Assembly: GCF_019430885.1 (NCBI RefSeq)
Contig: NZ_JAHYBZ010000002.1
Span: forward strand, 806,001 to 870,000
Origin: Roseomonas alba
GTDB lineage: Bacteria; Pseudomonadota; Alphaproteobacteria; Acetobacterales; Acetobacteraceae
Reading direction: 5' to 3'
DNA length: 64,000 bases
Below, piece after piece: positions 50,608-59,139 of this stretch. A model generated the notes under the pieces. The model had not been told where the DNA came from, did no database searches, and was given only the letters and a program-made list of their open reading frames with translations. Made by a program: the position numbers and the translations under genes. Every line of letters begins with the position of its first letter. Position 1 is the stretch's first letter.

Positions 50608-51591
50608 TCATCCCGCCGTGATGTTGGCGGTCCGGGCGATGGCGCGCCAGTTCTCCGTCTCTCGCGCCACGCGATCGGCCAGCGCCTCGGCGGTGCTCGG
50701 CGCCACCAGCGCGCCGGCCTGGAAGGCGCGGTCGCGCAGGCCCTGGTCGGCGAGCACCCCCTGCAGCGTGTCCGACAGCATCGCCACCATCGGTGCGGGC
50801 ACGCCGCGCGGGGCGAAGACCGAAAACCAGACATTCAGGTTGAGGTCCGGCATGCCCTGCTCCGCCGCAGAGGGGATGTCCGGCAGCCCCGGATGCCGTT
50901 CGTTCGACGATACGCACAGCGCGCGCAGCTTGCCGTCGCGCACCAGCGGCGTCAGCGGCGGGGGCGAATTCATGTAGAATTGGATGCGCCCGGCAATCAG
51001 GTCGCGGATGGTCTCCCCGGTGCCGCGATAGGGCACGTGCACCAGGTCGATCCCCGCGCGGTGCTTGAGGTATTCGGTGCCCATGTGGTGCATGGACCCG
51101 TTGCCGGCCGAGGCGTAGTTCATCTCCCCCGGCTTCTGCTTCGCGAGGGCGATGAATTCCTGCAGCGTCGTCGCCGGCACGGTGGGATGCGTGACGAAGA
51201 GCTGCGGCGTGTCGGTGATCTGCCCCACGGCCTGGAAGTCGCGCATCGGCTGGATGTCACCGAGCCCGTTGATGGCCGCGCGCCCCGTCATGGTCGCGCA
51301 ATAGCCGCAGAGCAGCGTGGTACCATCCTGCGGCGCGCGGATCACCGAGGTCAGCCCGACCACGTCGTTCCCGCCCGGCCGGTTCTCCACCACCATGGTC
51401 GCGCCGAGCGCCCGCCCGAAGGAGTCCGCGATGAGCCGCGCGGAGAAGTCGGTCCCGCCGCCGGCCGGCGACGGCACGACGAGGGTGATGGTCCTGCCCG
51501 CGAGGCTGCCCTGCGTCCGGGCGACGCCTGGCGCGGCGAGCACGGCAATGCCGCCGCCGAGCAGGGCTCGGCGCGGTGTGGTGATGGTCAT
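50608..51591 (-). CDS. Tripartite-tricarboxylate-type (Bug/TctC) substrate-binding protein
   Basis: The 327-residue periplasmic receptor has a signal with RR (PRRALLGGG, cleaved near residue 26), RTITLVVPSPAGGGTDFSAR, VVENRPGGNDVVG and the YASAGNGSMHHMG ligand loop. It differs clearly from the receptor at 41031-41999. No permease genes are adjacent. It lies downstream of a cluster (SDR, carboxymuconolactone-decarboxylase-like) on the same strand and probably belongs with them. Confidence 0.9.
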   Translation of the reverse strand: MTITTPRRALLGGGIAVLAAPGVARTQGSLAGRTITLVVPSPAGGGTDFSARLIADSFGRALGATMVVENRPGGNDVVGLTSVIRAPQDGTTLLCGYCATMTGRAAINGLGDIQPMRDFQAVGQITDTPQLFVTHPTVPATTLQEFIALAKQKPGEMNYASAGNGSMHHMGTEYLKHRAGIDLVHVPYRGTGETIRDLIAGRIQFYMNSPPPLTPLVRDGKLRALCVSSNERHPGLPDIPSAAEQGMPDLNLNVWFSVFAPRGVPAPMVAMLSDTLQGVLADQGLRDRAFQAGALVAPSTAEALADRVARETENWRAIARTANITAG

Positions 51592-51618
51592 TCCTGGTTT
51601 CTCCCGCTGGTCTTGCTG

Positions 51619-52173
51619 TCAGGTCGCGTCCGGGAAGGGTCTGTCGCCGGTCACCGGCACCTCCCCCACATTCAGGATGAAGGACAGCAGCGTGTAGTAG
51701 CCGAGCACCGTCAGCAGCTCGACGAAGGGCGCCTCGCCCAGCGCGTCGCGGCCGGCGGCGAAGTCGGCGTCGTCGAGGCGACCTCGGTCGAGCACCGCGC
51801 GGGACAGGCGCCAGACAAGCTGCTCGGTCGCATCAGCAAAGCGCGGATCCTCGCCGGCGCGCAGCCGTTCCAGCGGCGCCGGATCGACGCCCGCCGTCAC
51901 CGCGATCGGGTGATGCGCGAACCATTCGAACTGCGCCTGCCAGCGGCGCGAGACGGTGAGGATCGCGATCTCCCGCAGTCGGTCGTCCAGCATGCCAGAG
52001 AAGCGCAGCCCGGCACCGAGCCGCTGCACCGCATCCGCCACGGCGGGCGCGCGCAGCAGCACGGTGAAGGGGCCGATCACGCCGCCGCGCGGCCCGGCGG
52101 TCATCGCCGCGACGACGGCACGCTGCGCCTCGTCCAGCGCGGCGTCGGGCAGCGGCGGGAACCGGCCGCTCAT
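51619..52173 (-). CDS. Carboxymuconolactone-decarboxylase-like protein lacking the CxxC motif
   Basis: The 184-residue helical protein matches the CMD/AhpD-like fold in LREIAILTVSRRWQAQFEWFAH and in LVWRLSRAVL. The position of the redox CxxC is occupied by AQFEW, so it cannot act as a thiol peroxidase partner and is closer to the lactone decarboxylase side. Its start overlaps the stop of the upstream SDR gene (ATGA), and it is followed by a TctC receptor. Confidence 0.82.
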   Translation of the reverse strand: MSGRFPPLPDAALDEAQRAVVAAMTAGPRGGVIGPFTVLLRAPAVADAVQRLGAGLRFSGMLDDRLREIAILTVSRRWQAQFEWFAHHPIAVTAGVDPAPLERLRAGEDPRFADATEQLVWRLSRAVLDRGRLDDADFAAGRDALGEAPFVELLTVLGYYTLLSFILNVGEVPVTGDRPFPDAT

Positions 52174-52982
52174 GCGCCCGCCCCGGGCATCATGGCGGAC
52201 ATGCCGCCATCGACGATGATCTCGGTGCCGGTGATGTAGCGGGATTCGTCGGCGGCGAGGAACAGCACCGCATGCGCCACGTCCCAGCCCGTGCCCATCT
52301 TGCCGGTCGGCACCTGTGCGTCGCGCTTCGCGACCAGGCTGGCCGCGTCGTTGGCGCCGAGCTGGCGCAGCAGCCGGTTCTCGACCAGCGGCGTGTGCAT
52401 CAGCCCGGGAATGACAACGTTGCAGCGCACGCCTTTCCGCGCCTGGTCCATCGCGACGGATTTCGTCAGCCCGATCACGCCCATCTTGGACGCCGAATAG
52501 GCGATGTGCGGGCGGTCGCCCGACATGCGCAGCGCGGCAATGGAGGCGATGTTCACGATGGCCGCCGTCTCGCATTCGCGGAGATAGGGCAGCGCGTGCT
52601 TGCAGCCCAGGAAGACGCTGCGGAGGTTGATGTCGAACTGGCGGTCCCAGACCTCCTCGGTCATGGATTCCGCGCTCCCCGGCGCCGAGCCGCCGACATT
52701 GTTCACCAGGATGTCGAGCCGGCCGAAGGTCGCGACCGCGGCCTCGATGGACGCCTTCACCGCGTCGGAGTCCGTCACGTCCGCGGTGTGCGCGACGGCG
52801 CGCCCGCCTTCCTTCGCGATGATGCCGACGGTTTCGGCGACGGCCTCGGGCTTGTTGTCGATGCAGAAGACCGCGGCACCCTGGCGGGCGAAGAGCACCG
52901 CGGTCGCCTTGCCGTTCCCCCAGCCCGGACCGACCGAGCCGGCACCGGTCACGATCGCGACCTTGCCTGTCAGATCAAGCAC
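52170..52982 (-). CDS. Short-chain dehydrogenase/reductase
   Basis: The 270-residue SDR starts at GTG (LDLTGKVAIVTG). It has the cofactor loop TGAGSVGPGWGNG, NNVGG, the catalytic Ser in NIASI, YSASK (Tyr and Lys), and the DGGMS end. The glycine loop is longer than usual. The acidic CIDNK at the end of strand 2 favours NAD. It probably oxidises a hydroxyl intermediate of the same pathway as the CMD-like gene it overlaps. Confidence 0.9.
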   Translation of the reverse strand: MLDLTGKVAIVTGAGSVGPGWGNGKATAVLFARQGAAVFCIDNKPEAVAETVGIIAKEGGRAVAHTADVTDSDAVKASIEAAVATFGRLDILVNNVGGSAPGSAESMTEEVWDRQFDINLRSVFLGCKHALPYLRECETAAIVNIASIAALRMSGDRPHIAYSASKMGVIGLTKSVAMDQARKGVRCNVVIPGLMHTPLVENRLLRQLGANDAASLVAKRDAQVPTGKMGTGWDVAHAVLFLAADESRYITGTEIIVDGGMSAMMPGAGA

Positions 52983-53069
52983 GCACCCTCTCCATTCTTG
53001 GACAGGGTCATGCCTACAATCGGCAAGAACGCGTGGCAACCGACCGCGCGGTCGGGTGCCAGCACCCCG

Positions 53070-54272
53070 TCAGCCGGCCAGGTACTTCTCCGCCGCGCTG
53101 CCCAGCACCTGGCAGCACAGGGCGAGGTCTTCCTCCTTGGTGTCCTCAGCCCAATGGTGGCTGATGCCGCCGATGGACGGCGTGAACAGCATCGCGGCCG
53201 GCATGCGCTTGGCGATGTACTGCGCATCATGCCCGGCACCCGATGGCATGGTGGTCCAGGCGCCCGGCGCTTCCTCCTCCGCCGCGGCCTTCAGCGCGGC
53301 CATCATCGCCGGGTCGCAGATGGCGGGCGTCGCACGCGACTTCTGCGTCAGGGTCGCGGGACACTTCTCGCGCCGGTTGCTCTCCTGCACCAGGCGACGG
53401 AGCGTCTCCTCCATCCGCTCCAGCACCGGGACGGACACGTCGCGGAACTGGAAGAGCACCTCGGCCGAACCTGGGATGATCGACGGCGCACCCGGCTCCA
53501 GCGCGATGCGTCCGGTGGTCCAGGTGGACCGCTCGCCGCAGATGCGCGGGAACTCCTGGTCGATGGCGGCCAGCAGCCGCACCGCCGACAGGCCGGCATC
53601 CTTGCGCTCGGCCATGGTGGTGCCGCCCGCGTGGTCCTGCTGACCGTCAAAGCGCAGCAGCCACTGCCAGATGGCGACGATGCCCGTCACCACGCCGACG
53701 CGCAGGCCCTTCGATTCCAGGTTGGTGCCCTGCTCGATATGCAGTTCGAAGAAGCCCTTGTGGCGCCCGGGTTCAAGCTGCATCCGCGGCTTGCCGGCGA
53801 GCCCCGCCGCAGCGAGCGCATCGCGCAGCGGCTGCCCATCGTTGCGGCTGCGGGACCGGTCGATCTCGTCATCCGACAGCTCGCCGATGAGGGACCGGCT
53901 GCCGAGGAAGCCGCCCTCGAAATGCCCTTCCTCATCGGCGAAGGCACAGACATCGACGGGCAGCCCCGCGCGCGCCAGCGCCAGGGCCGCCACGACGCCC
54001 AGCGCACCATCGAGCCACCCGGCCTGGTTCTGGCTCTCGATATGGCTGCCCGCCAGCAGATGCGGCCCATTGCCCTTGTGGCGGCCATACACATTACCGA
54101 TGCCGTCGATGGAGGCTTCAAGCCCGCACTCGGTCAGTCGTTCCATCAGCCAGCGCCGGGATTCCATGTCCTGCGGCGAATAGGTCGGACGGTGCACGCC
54201 AGTCTTGTAGGCACCGATCTTCCGGAGCTCGTTAAGGTCGCGCAGGAAGCGCTCGGTGTCGATCCGCGGCAT
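53070..54272 (-). CDS. M20-family N-carbamoyl-L-amino-acid / allantoate-type amidohydrolase
   Basis: The 400-residue enzyme has the dizinc M20 (hydantoinase/carbamoylase) motifs: GSHIESQNQAGWLDGALGV (about 75-93), FADEEGHFEGGFLGSRSL (catalytic EE), HIEQG, QQDHAGGTTM and PSGAGHDAQ, ending with HHWAED. It removes carbamoyl groups from N-carbamoyl amino acids or ureido acids. The start at 54272 follows an AAGGA site. With the HyuA/HyuB and D-aminoacylase genes nearby it suggests a hydantoin or N-acyl amino-acid route. Confidence 0.9.
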   Translation of the reverse strand: MPRIDTERFLRDLNELRKIGAYKTGVHRPTYSPQDMESRRWLMERLTECGLEASIDGIGNVYGRHKGNGPHLLAGSHIESQNQAGWLDGALGVVAALALARAGLPVDVCAFADEEGHFEGGFLGSRSLIGELSDDEIDRSRSRNDGQPLRDALAAAGLAGKPRMQLEPGRHKGFFELHIEQGTNLESKGLRVGVVTGIVAIWQWLLRFDGQQDHAGGTTMAERKDAGLSAVRLLAAIDQEFPRICGERSTWTTGRIALEPGAPSIIPGSAEVLFQFRDVSVPVLERMEETLRRLVQESNRREKCPATLTQKSRATPAICDPAMMAALKAAAEEEAPGAWTTMPSGAGHDAQYIAKRMPAAMLFTPSIGGISHHWAEDTKEEDLALCCQVLGSAAEKYLAG

Positions 54273-54407
54273 GGCAGGGTCCTTCTCGTCGATACCCATG
54301 CTGCGGCGCGAAATCCGCCGCGGCAAGGACGCGATTAACCGGCCGGCAAGGTCGATGCGCTTTCGTAGCGGCGCCGCAAACCGCGGTGCCTCTGTCGGAG
54401 ACCGAAA

Positions 54408-54620
54408 ATGATCCCTCTGACGACCCTCCCCCCTCGTCAGCCCGAGGCCGTGGATTCCGTGGCCCTGATCGAAACCGCCAAGGGCGCGGAACTGCATCTG
54501 CGCGCCGCCTCGGGCGCCCTGATGCGTCTGCCCCTGGCCGATGCCGACCACCTCAAGGGCCTGGCGGCGCTCGCCGTGATGGCGGGCGCGCTGGGCGCGA
54601 TGACCAGCAGCCCGGCCTGA
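54408..54620 (+). CDS. Conserved-looking small protein of unknown function
   Basis: The 70-residue frame starts at ATG after a GGAGACC site. It encodes a charged N-terminal half with a short beta pattern (SVALIETAKGAELHLRAASGALMRLPL) and an Ala-rich C-terminal helix. Codon bias fits a real gene, but no family is recognised. It is divergent from the carbamoylase and convergent with the peptide-binding-protein gene, with a large hairpin after it. Confidence 0.55.
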   Translation: MIPLTTLPPRQPEAVDSVALIETAKGAELHLRAASGALMRLPLADADHLKGLAALAVMAGALGAMTSSPA

Positions 54621-54666
54621 CCCAGAGCCTGTCCCGGAAGCCGCCTGACGACACCCTAAGACGGCC

Positions 54667-54746
54667 GGCACCGACCCGCACCCCCGCCCAGCCAATCACG
54701 TCAACGTCCTGGATTGGGTGGCCGGGCGGGGATGCGGGCCGGTGCC
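54667..54746. terminator. Large bidirectional hairpin
   Basis: Arms 54667-54694 and 54719-54746 pair at about 25 of 28 positions, with a 24-base loop, in the convergent gap between the small gene and the binding-protein gene. It is unlike the dispersed repeat family in sequence. It probably ends both transcripts. Confidence 0.7.
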
Positions 54747-54788
54747 GAATCTGCACATGCGCCGGATGGCGCACGCCCAAAGAGGCTC

Positions 54789-56363
54789 TCAGACCCGCCG
54801 GACACCCCAGAAGCTCGGCAGCCCAACCGGGATGTCGGTGATGGTGCTGCGATAGGCCGTCATGCGGGAATACTCGCCGAGCGGCAGGTAGGGCAGGTCG
54901 ATCCAGAAACGCTCCTGGATCGCCCGCGCCACCGCCTGCTGTTGGGCGGTGTCCGGCGCGGCCATCCAGTCCCGGCGCAGCGCTTCCAACTGCGGGCTGT
55001 CGGGCCAGCCGAACCAGGCTCCCGCTCCGTTCGCGCGCAGGCCAAGATGCGCCACCGGATCCAGCATCCCGGCACCGCTGAAGCCCGAGGTGAAGACCGA
55101 CCAGCCACCACGTTCGACTGGTTCCTTGCTCGCCCGCCGCGCGCCGATCGTGCCCCAATCAGCGCCGACCACATCCACGGTCATGCCCGCGCGCGTCATC
55201 ATGTCGGCCGAGACCTCGCTCAGTGCCTTCAGCAGCGCGAAGTCGTTGGCCTGAAGCAGCACCACCTTCTCGCCGGCATAGCCGGCGGCGGCGAGGTCGC
55301 GCTTCACCTTGTCCATGTCGCGGGGGCCACGCAGCGCGGCCATGCCGGCATCGGAGGCCATGGGCGTGCCTGACAGGAAGACGCCCACCTCCCGCCACAA
55401 GGCGCGGTCGTCACCGAAGGCTGCGGTCATGTAGGCCGACTGGTCGAGCGCCCCGATCAGCGCCCGCCGCACGCCCGGATTGTTGAAGGGCGGATGCAGG
55501 TGGTTGAAGCGCAGCACGCTGATGGAACGCTCATCCGTCACGGCGACCGTCACGTCGCGGTTCCGCCGCAGCATCGGCGCAAGGTCGGTCGAGGGATATT
55601 CCAGCCAATCCACCTCGCCCGCCATCAGCGCGCCGGCTGCCGTCGCGGGGTCGGGCAATATCTGCCACTCGACGCGATCGATGAAGGCGCGCTTGCCGCC
55701 GGCCGTGCGGCTCGACGGTTCGTTGCGCGGCACATAGCCGTCGAAGCGCGCATAGGCGACGCGCACCCCCGCCAGGCGTTCATCGGCCAGGAAACGATAT
55801 GGCCCGGAGCCCACCATCTCCGTTACCTGGCGGTTCGGCGGTGTCGCCGCGATGCGTTCCGGCATGATGGCGGGCATCGCGGCCGTCACCTTGCCCAGCG
55901 CGCGCGGCAGCAGCGGAAAGGGTCGCTTCAGGCGGATGCGGATGGTGCGGTCGGTCGGCGCACTCATCTCGTCGAGCACGGCGATCAGTTCCGCGCCCAC
56001 CATGTCGCGCGCCGCCCAGCGGTTGATCGAGGCGACGCAATCGCGCCCGCGCACTGGCTCGCCGTCGTGGAATTTCAGCCCTTCCCGCAGGGTGATGGTC
56101 CAGTCCAGGCCGTCGCGCTCGACCACATGGCCCTCGGCCATCTGCGGGCGGACGTTGTAGCCCTCGTCCAGCGCGTAGAGCGTGTCGAACACCATGAAGC
56201 CATGGGTCAGCGTCACCGTCGCCGTGGTGAAGACCGGGTCGAGCACCGCGAGATCCGCCTGCGGCACAAAGCGCAGCGGCCGCCCCGCTTGAGCCCGGCC
56301 GAGCCGCGGCGCGGCAACCAGCCCGGCAGCGCCGAGCATGACGGAGCGACGGGATGCAATCAT
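54789..56363 (-). CDS. ABC transporter substrate-binding protein, peptide/opine (SBP_bac_5) type
   Basis: The 524-residue protein has an SRRSVMLGAAG signal (Tat-like, cleaved near AQA, residue 25). The mature part is a cluster C binding protein: LRFVPQADLAVLDPVFTTA, WTITLREGLKFHDGEPV (family signature near 90-106), RRALIGALDQ and an SFWGVRRV end. Such proteins bind peptides, opines, glutathione or other amides. No permease or ATPase genes are adjacent. It is divergent from the D-aminoacylase gene, so the two may share a substrate. Confidence 0.9.
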   Translation of the reverse strand: MIASRRSVMLGAAGLVAAPRLGRAQAGRPLRFVPQADLAVLDPVFTTATVTLTHGFMVFDTLYALDEGYNVRPQMAEGHVVERDGLDWTITLREGLKFHDGEPVRGRDCVASINRWAARDMVGAELIAVLDEMSAPTDRTIRIRLKRPFPLLPRALGKVTAAMPAIMPERIAATPPNRQVTEMVGSGPYRFLADERLAGVRVAYARFDGYVPRNEPSSRTAGGKRAFIDRVEWQILPDPATAAGALMAGEVDWLEYPSTDLAPMLRRNRDVTVAVTDERSISVLRFNHLHPPFNNPGVRRALIGALDQSAYMTAAFGDDRALWREVGVFLSGTPMASDAGMAALRGPRDMDKVKRDLAAAGYAGEKVVLLQANDFALLKALSEVSADMMTRAGMTVDVVGADWGTIGARRASKEPVERGGWSVFTSGFSGAGMLDPVAHLGLRANGAGAWFGWPDSPQLEALRRDWMAAPDTAQQQAVARAIQERFWIDLPYLPLGEYSRMTAYRSTITDIPVGLPSFWGVRRV

Positions 56364-56502
56364 GGATAGGCAAGCCTCCGGCAGGTGCGACACCGTTCTC
56401 CCGTGCGCGATGATCCGGCGCCGCGAGGTCCCGGTCAACGCCTTCCCGGCCCTTCGCCGCTGCGGCATGCTGCGCCAAGCCGACGAATCAGGAGATCAGC
56501 GC

Positions 56503-57954
56503 ATGGCGCTCCGTTGCGACCTCATCATCCGCGATGCGACGATCATCGACGGGTCCGGCCGCCCCGGCTTCCGCGGGGATGTCGCGGTGGATGGCGAGCG
56601 CATCGCGGCGGTCGGCGACCTCGGCAGCGCGTCCGGAGCGCGGGAGGTCCAGGCCGGGGGCCGCGTGCTCGCCCCCGGCTTCATCGACGCCCACACCCAT
56701 GACGACCAGATCGTCCTGCAGGGCGCGGAATGCATGTGCTGCAAGCTGTCCCAGGGCGTCACCAGCGTCGTGGTGGGCAATTGCGGCATCAGCCTGTCCC
56801 CGGTGCGCATGACGGAACGCCCGCCGGCGCCGCTCGACCAGGTCTGCGCGCCGGAATGGTGGAAGTTCGGCTCCTTCGGCGAATATGCCGACCATCTGCG
56901 GCGCGAGCCTCCCGCGGTCAACGCCCTGGCGCTGATCGGCCACATGTCGCTGCGCGTCGGCGCGATGAACGGCGATACGCAGCGCGCGGCCACCGATGCC
57001 GAGGCGGAGCGCATGCGTGTTTGGCTGGCGGAAAGCCTCGCCGAGGGCGCGGCGGGCTTCTCCACCGGGCTGTTCTACCCGCCCTCCAGGAGCGCACCGA
57101 CCGAGGAGGTGATCGCCGTCGCCGAGGCGCTGCGCGCCCATCGCGGCCTCTACGTCACCCATATGCGCGACGAGGCGAACCACGTCCTCGACAGCATCCA
57201 GGAAACGCTGAAGATCGGCGAGAGCGTCGGCGCGCCGGTGGTGATCAGCCACCACAAATGCGCACAGCCGGAGAATCACGGCCGATCGCGCGAAACCCTG
57301 CCGCTGATCGAAAGCTACGCGGCGCGCTATCCGGTCGCCTTCGACGTCTATCCCTACACGGCGTCCTCGACCTCGCTGGCCGCGCGCGACCCGCGTCCGG
57401 ACATTCCCGTCACGGTGACGAACTCCCTGCCCCACCCGGAGGTCGCCGGCCGCGCCCTGTCCGACATCGCCGCCGAATGGGGCGTCTCGTTGCTGGAAGC
57501 GCGCGACCGCCTGCTGCCGGCCTCCGGCGTCTTCCACAACATGTCCGAGGACGACGTACGCCGCATCATGGCGCATCCTCTGTCGATGATCGGCAGCGAT
57601 GGCGGGCCGCTCGCCAAGAAGCCGCATCCGCGGCTGTGGGGCACCTTCCCCCGCGTGCTGGGGCACTACGTCCGCGAGCTGAAGCTGATGGAGCTGGAGA
57701 CCGCCATCCACAAGATGACGGGCCGCACGGCGATGGTCTTCGGCATCACGGATCGCGGCACCATCGCGCCGGGAGCCTTCGCGGATCTGGTGCTGCTCGA
57801 CGCCGCGACGGTGAAGGACCGCTCGACCTGGGAGGATTCCATCCAGCCTGCGGACGGTATCCTGGAGACCTGGGTGAACGGGCAGTCTGCCTATGTGCAT
57901 GGCGCAGGCGTGACAGGCGCGCGCGCGGGCCGGCTGCTGCAACGCGCGGCGTAA
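56503..57954 (+). CDS. N-acyl-D-amino-acid deacylase (D-aminoacylase)
   Basis: The 483-residue amidohydrolase has GFIDAHTHDDQ (metal-binding HxH near 65), the VVVGNCGIS segment with the conserved metal-bridging Cys, VISHHKCAQPENHG, the late IGSDGGPL Asp, and the typical GRTAMVFGITDRGTIAPGAFADLVL end. It releases D-amino acids from N-acyl derivatives. The start at 56503 follows AGGAGATC. It is divergent from a peptide-type binding protein, and repeat R10 follows its stop. Confidence 0.9.
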   Translation: MALRCDLIIRDATIIDGSGRPGFRGDVAVDGERIAAVGDLGSASGAREVQAGGRVLAPGFIDAHTHDDQIVLQGAECMCCKLSQGVTSVVVGNCGISLSPVRMTERPPAPLDQVCAPEWWKFGSFGEYADHLRREPPAVNALALIGHMSLRVGAMNGDTQRAATDAEAERMRVWLAESLAEGAAGFSTGLFYPPSRSAPTEEVIAVAEALRAHRGLYVTHMRDEANHVLDSIQETLKIGESVGAPVVISHHKCAQPENHGRSRETLPLIESYAARYPVAFDVYPYTASSTSLAARDPRPDIPVTVTNSLPHPEVAGRALSDIAAEWGVSLLEARDRLLPASGVFHNMSEDDVRRIMAHPLSMIGSDGGPLAKKPHPRLWGTFPRVLGHYVRELKLMELETAIHKMTGRTAMVFGITDRGTIAPGAFADLVLLDAATVKDRSTWEDSIQPADGILETWVNGQSAYVHGAGVTGARAGRLLQRAA

Positions 57955-57961
57955 GGCGGAA

Positions 57962-58072
57962 CCGAGAGGGGCGGCGCCCCTCTCGGGCTCACCCCGCCAA
58001 AGGCCTTTCGGCCTCTGGTGGGCGCGAAGCGCTGCTTCGCGGTTTGGGGCGGGGCAAAGCCCCTCACCAACC
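57962..58072. repeat. Dispersed palindromic intergenic element, copy R10 (short)
   Basis: This minimal copy lacks the core. It has hairpin CCGAGAGGGGCGGCGCCCCTCTCGG (57962-57986), CTCACCCCGCCAAAGGCC with GGCCTCTGGTGGG, a small GCGAAGC-GCTTCGC stem, and a GGGGC...GCCCC end. It fills the convergent gap between the D-aminoacylase and CMD-like genes almost exactly. It shows that the ends alone can persist. Confidence 0.75.
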
Positions 58073-58074
58073 TT

Positions 58075-58608
58075 TCAGGCGTCCGGCAGCGCGTCGGTCC
58101 CCTTGATCGCCAGCGCCTCCAGCACGCGGGAGACGCAATTGTAGCCCGCGATGGTGACGGTCAATTCCACGAGTTGCCGTTCGGGAAACAGCGCGCGGAC
58201 CTCGGCGGCGACGCTCTCCGGCACATGCACCGACAGCGTCATGGCGTCGCAATAGGCCAGTGCCGCACGTTCCGTCGCGTCGAAGGCGTCGCTCGCCTGC
58301 CAGTCATGGAGCGTGTCGAGCTGCGCCTGGGTCGCGCCTTCCTGAAGCGCAATGGGCGCATGCGCCTCCCATTCATAGGTCGCGTCGTTGATGGCAGCGA
58401 CGCGGCACATCATCAGTTCGCGGATCTTACCGGACAGGGTGGAGTTCCAGCGCACCGCGTCGAACATCGCGATCCACCCCTCCGCGATGGGCGGCGCGTG
58501 CAGCAGCATCCGGTGCAGATGCCCGATCTTCTTCCGGGAATTCCGGATGGTCTCCGCCGCGGCACGGAGATCGGGTTGGGCAGGGTCGGCATAGGCGATG
58601 CGGGCCAT
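58075..58608 (-). CDS. Carboxymuconolactone-decarboxylase-like protein lacking the CxxC motif
   Basis: The 177-residue helical protein has the CMD fold signatures LSGKIRELMMCRVAAINDATYEWEAHAPIA and LVELTVTIAGYNCVSR. The redox-cysteine position is replaced by ATYEW, as in the protein at 51619-52173. It lies downstream of the MaoC-HyuB-HyuA genes on the same strand but is separated by a 51-base gap. The reaction is unknown. Confidence 0.83.
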   Translation of the reverse strand: MARIAYADPAQPDLRAAAETIRNSRKKIGHLHRMLLHAPPIAEGWIAMFDAVRWNSTLSGKIRELMMCRVAAINDATYEWEAHAPIALQEGATQAQLDTLHDWQASDAFDATERAALAYCDAMTLSVHVPESVAAEVRALFPERQLVELTVTIAGYNCVSRVLEALAIKGTDALPDA

Positions 58609-58659
58609 TGTTTCCTCCTCGTTGCGCCGAGTGTGGCGTGCCGGGGAAGGCCCGTGAAG

Positions 58660-59139
58660 TCAGGCGGGGCGGCGCCGGAGCAGATATCGCTGCCGTCCGT
58701 CCATCACGACTGCGCCAGCCTGGTTGTGGACGGTGCTGCGCAGGCCGAGGACGCCGGTCGTTCTCTGGGGCGTGATCTCGTCCACCTCGAGCGCGGGGTA
58801 GAGCGTGTCGCCGACGAAGACCGGGTGCAGGAAGCGGGAGGATTGGTCGAGGAAACCCTTGAGCGATTCTTCGACCATGTGCGGGAACATCCCGGCGCCG
58901 GCGGCGGTCTGGATCGCCACCTGAAAGCCGTGCGCCAGCATGTGGGGCATACCGCGCGCCCGGCAGTATTCGACATCGTAGTGGACCGGGTGGTTGTCGC
59001 CGGAGGCTGCCTGGAAGGCGAGGAAGATGGCCTCGGTCATGGTGCGGCTGGGCAGGATGAAGCGTTCGCCGAGCGTGAAGTCTTCGAACCAGCGTTGCTG
59101 CGGCACCATGCGGTGTGCCGCAGGGTCAAAACCGGTCAT
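58660..59139 (-). CDS. MaoC-like hotdog-fold dehydratase
   Basis: The 159-residue protein has the hydratase motif FQAASGDNHPVHYD (catalytic Asp and His, near residues 42-54) and a GVLGLRSTVHNQ strand. MaoC domains hydrate enoyl-CoA or dehydrate hydroxyacyl-CoA. Its start overlaps the stop of the HyuB gene (ATGA), so it is co-translated with the hydantoinase-type subunits, an uncommon partnership. The substrate is unknown. Confidence 0.88.
   Translation of the reverse strand: MTGFDPAAHRMVPQQRWFEDFTLGERFILPSRTMTEAIFLAFQAASGDNHPVHYDVEYCRARGMPHMLAHGFQVAIQTAAGAGMFPHMVEESLKGFLDQSSRFLHPVFVGDTLYPALEVDEITPQRTTGVLGLRSTVHNQAGAVVMDGRQRYLLRRRPA

Noticed and set aside
1085-58072. Interpretation of the intergenic repeats as ordinary insertion sequences
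   Set aside because: No transposase frame, no consistent target duplication visible, and lengths of 110-330 bp; a non-autonomous element remains possible but is not shown.
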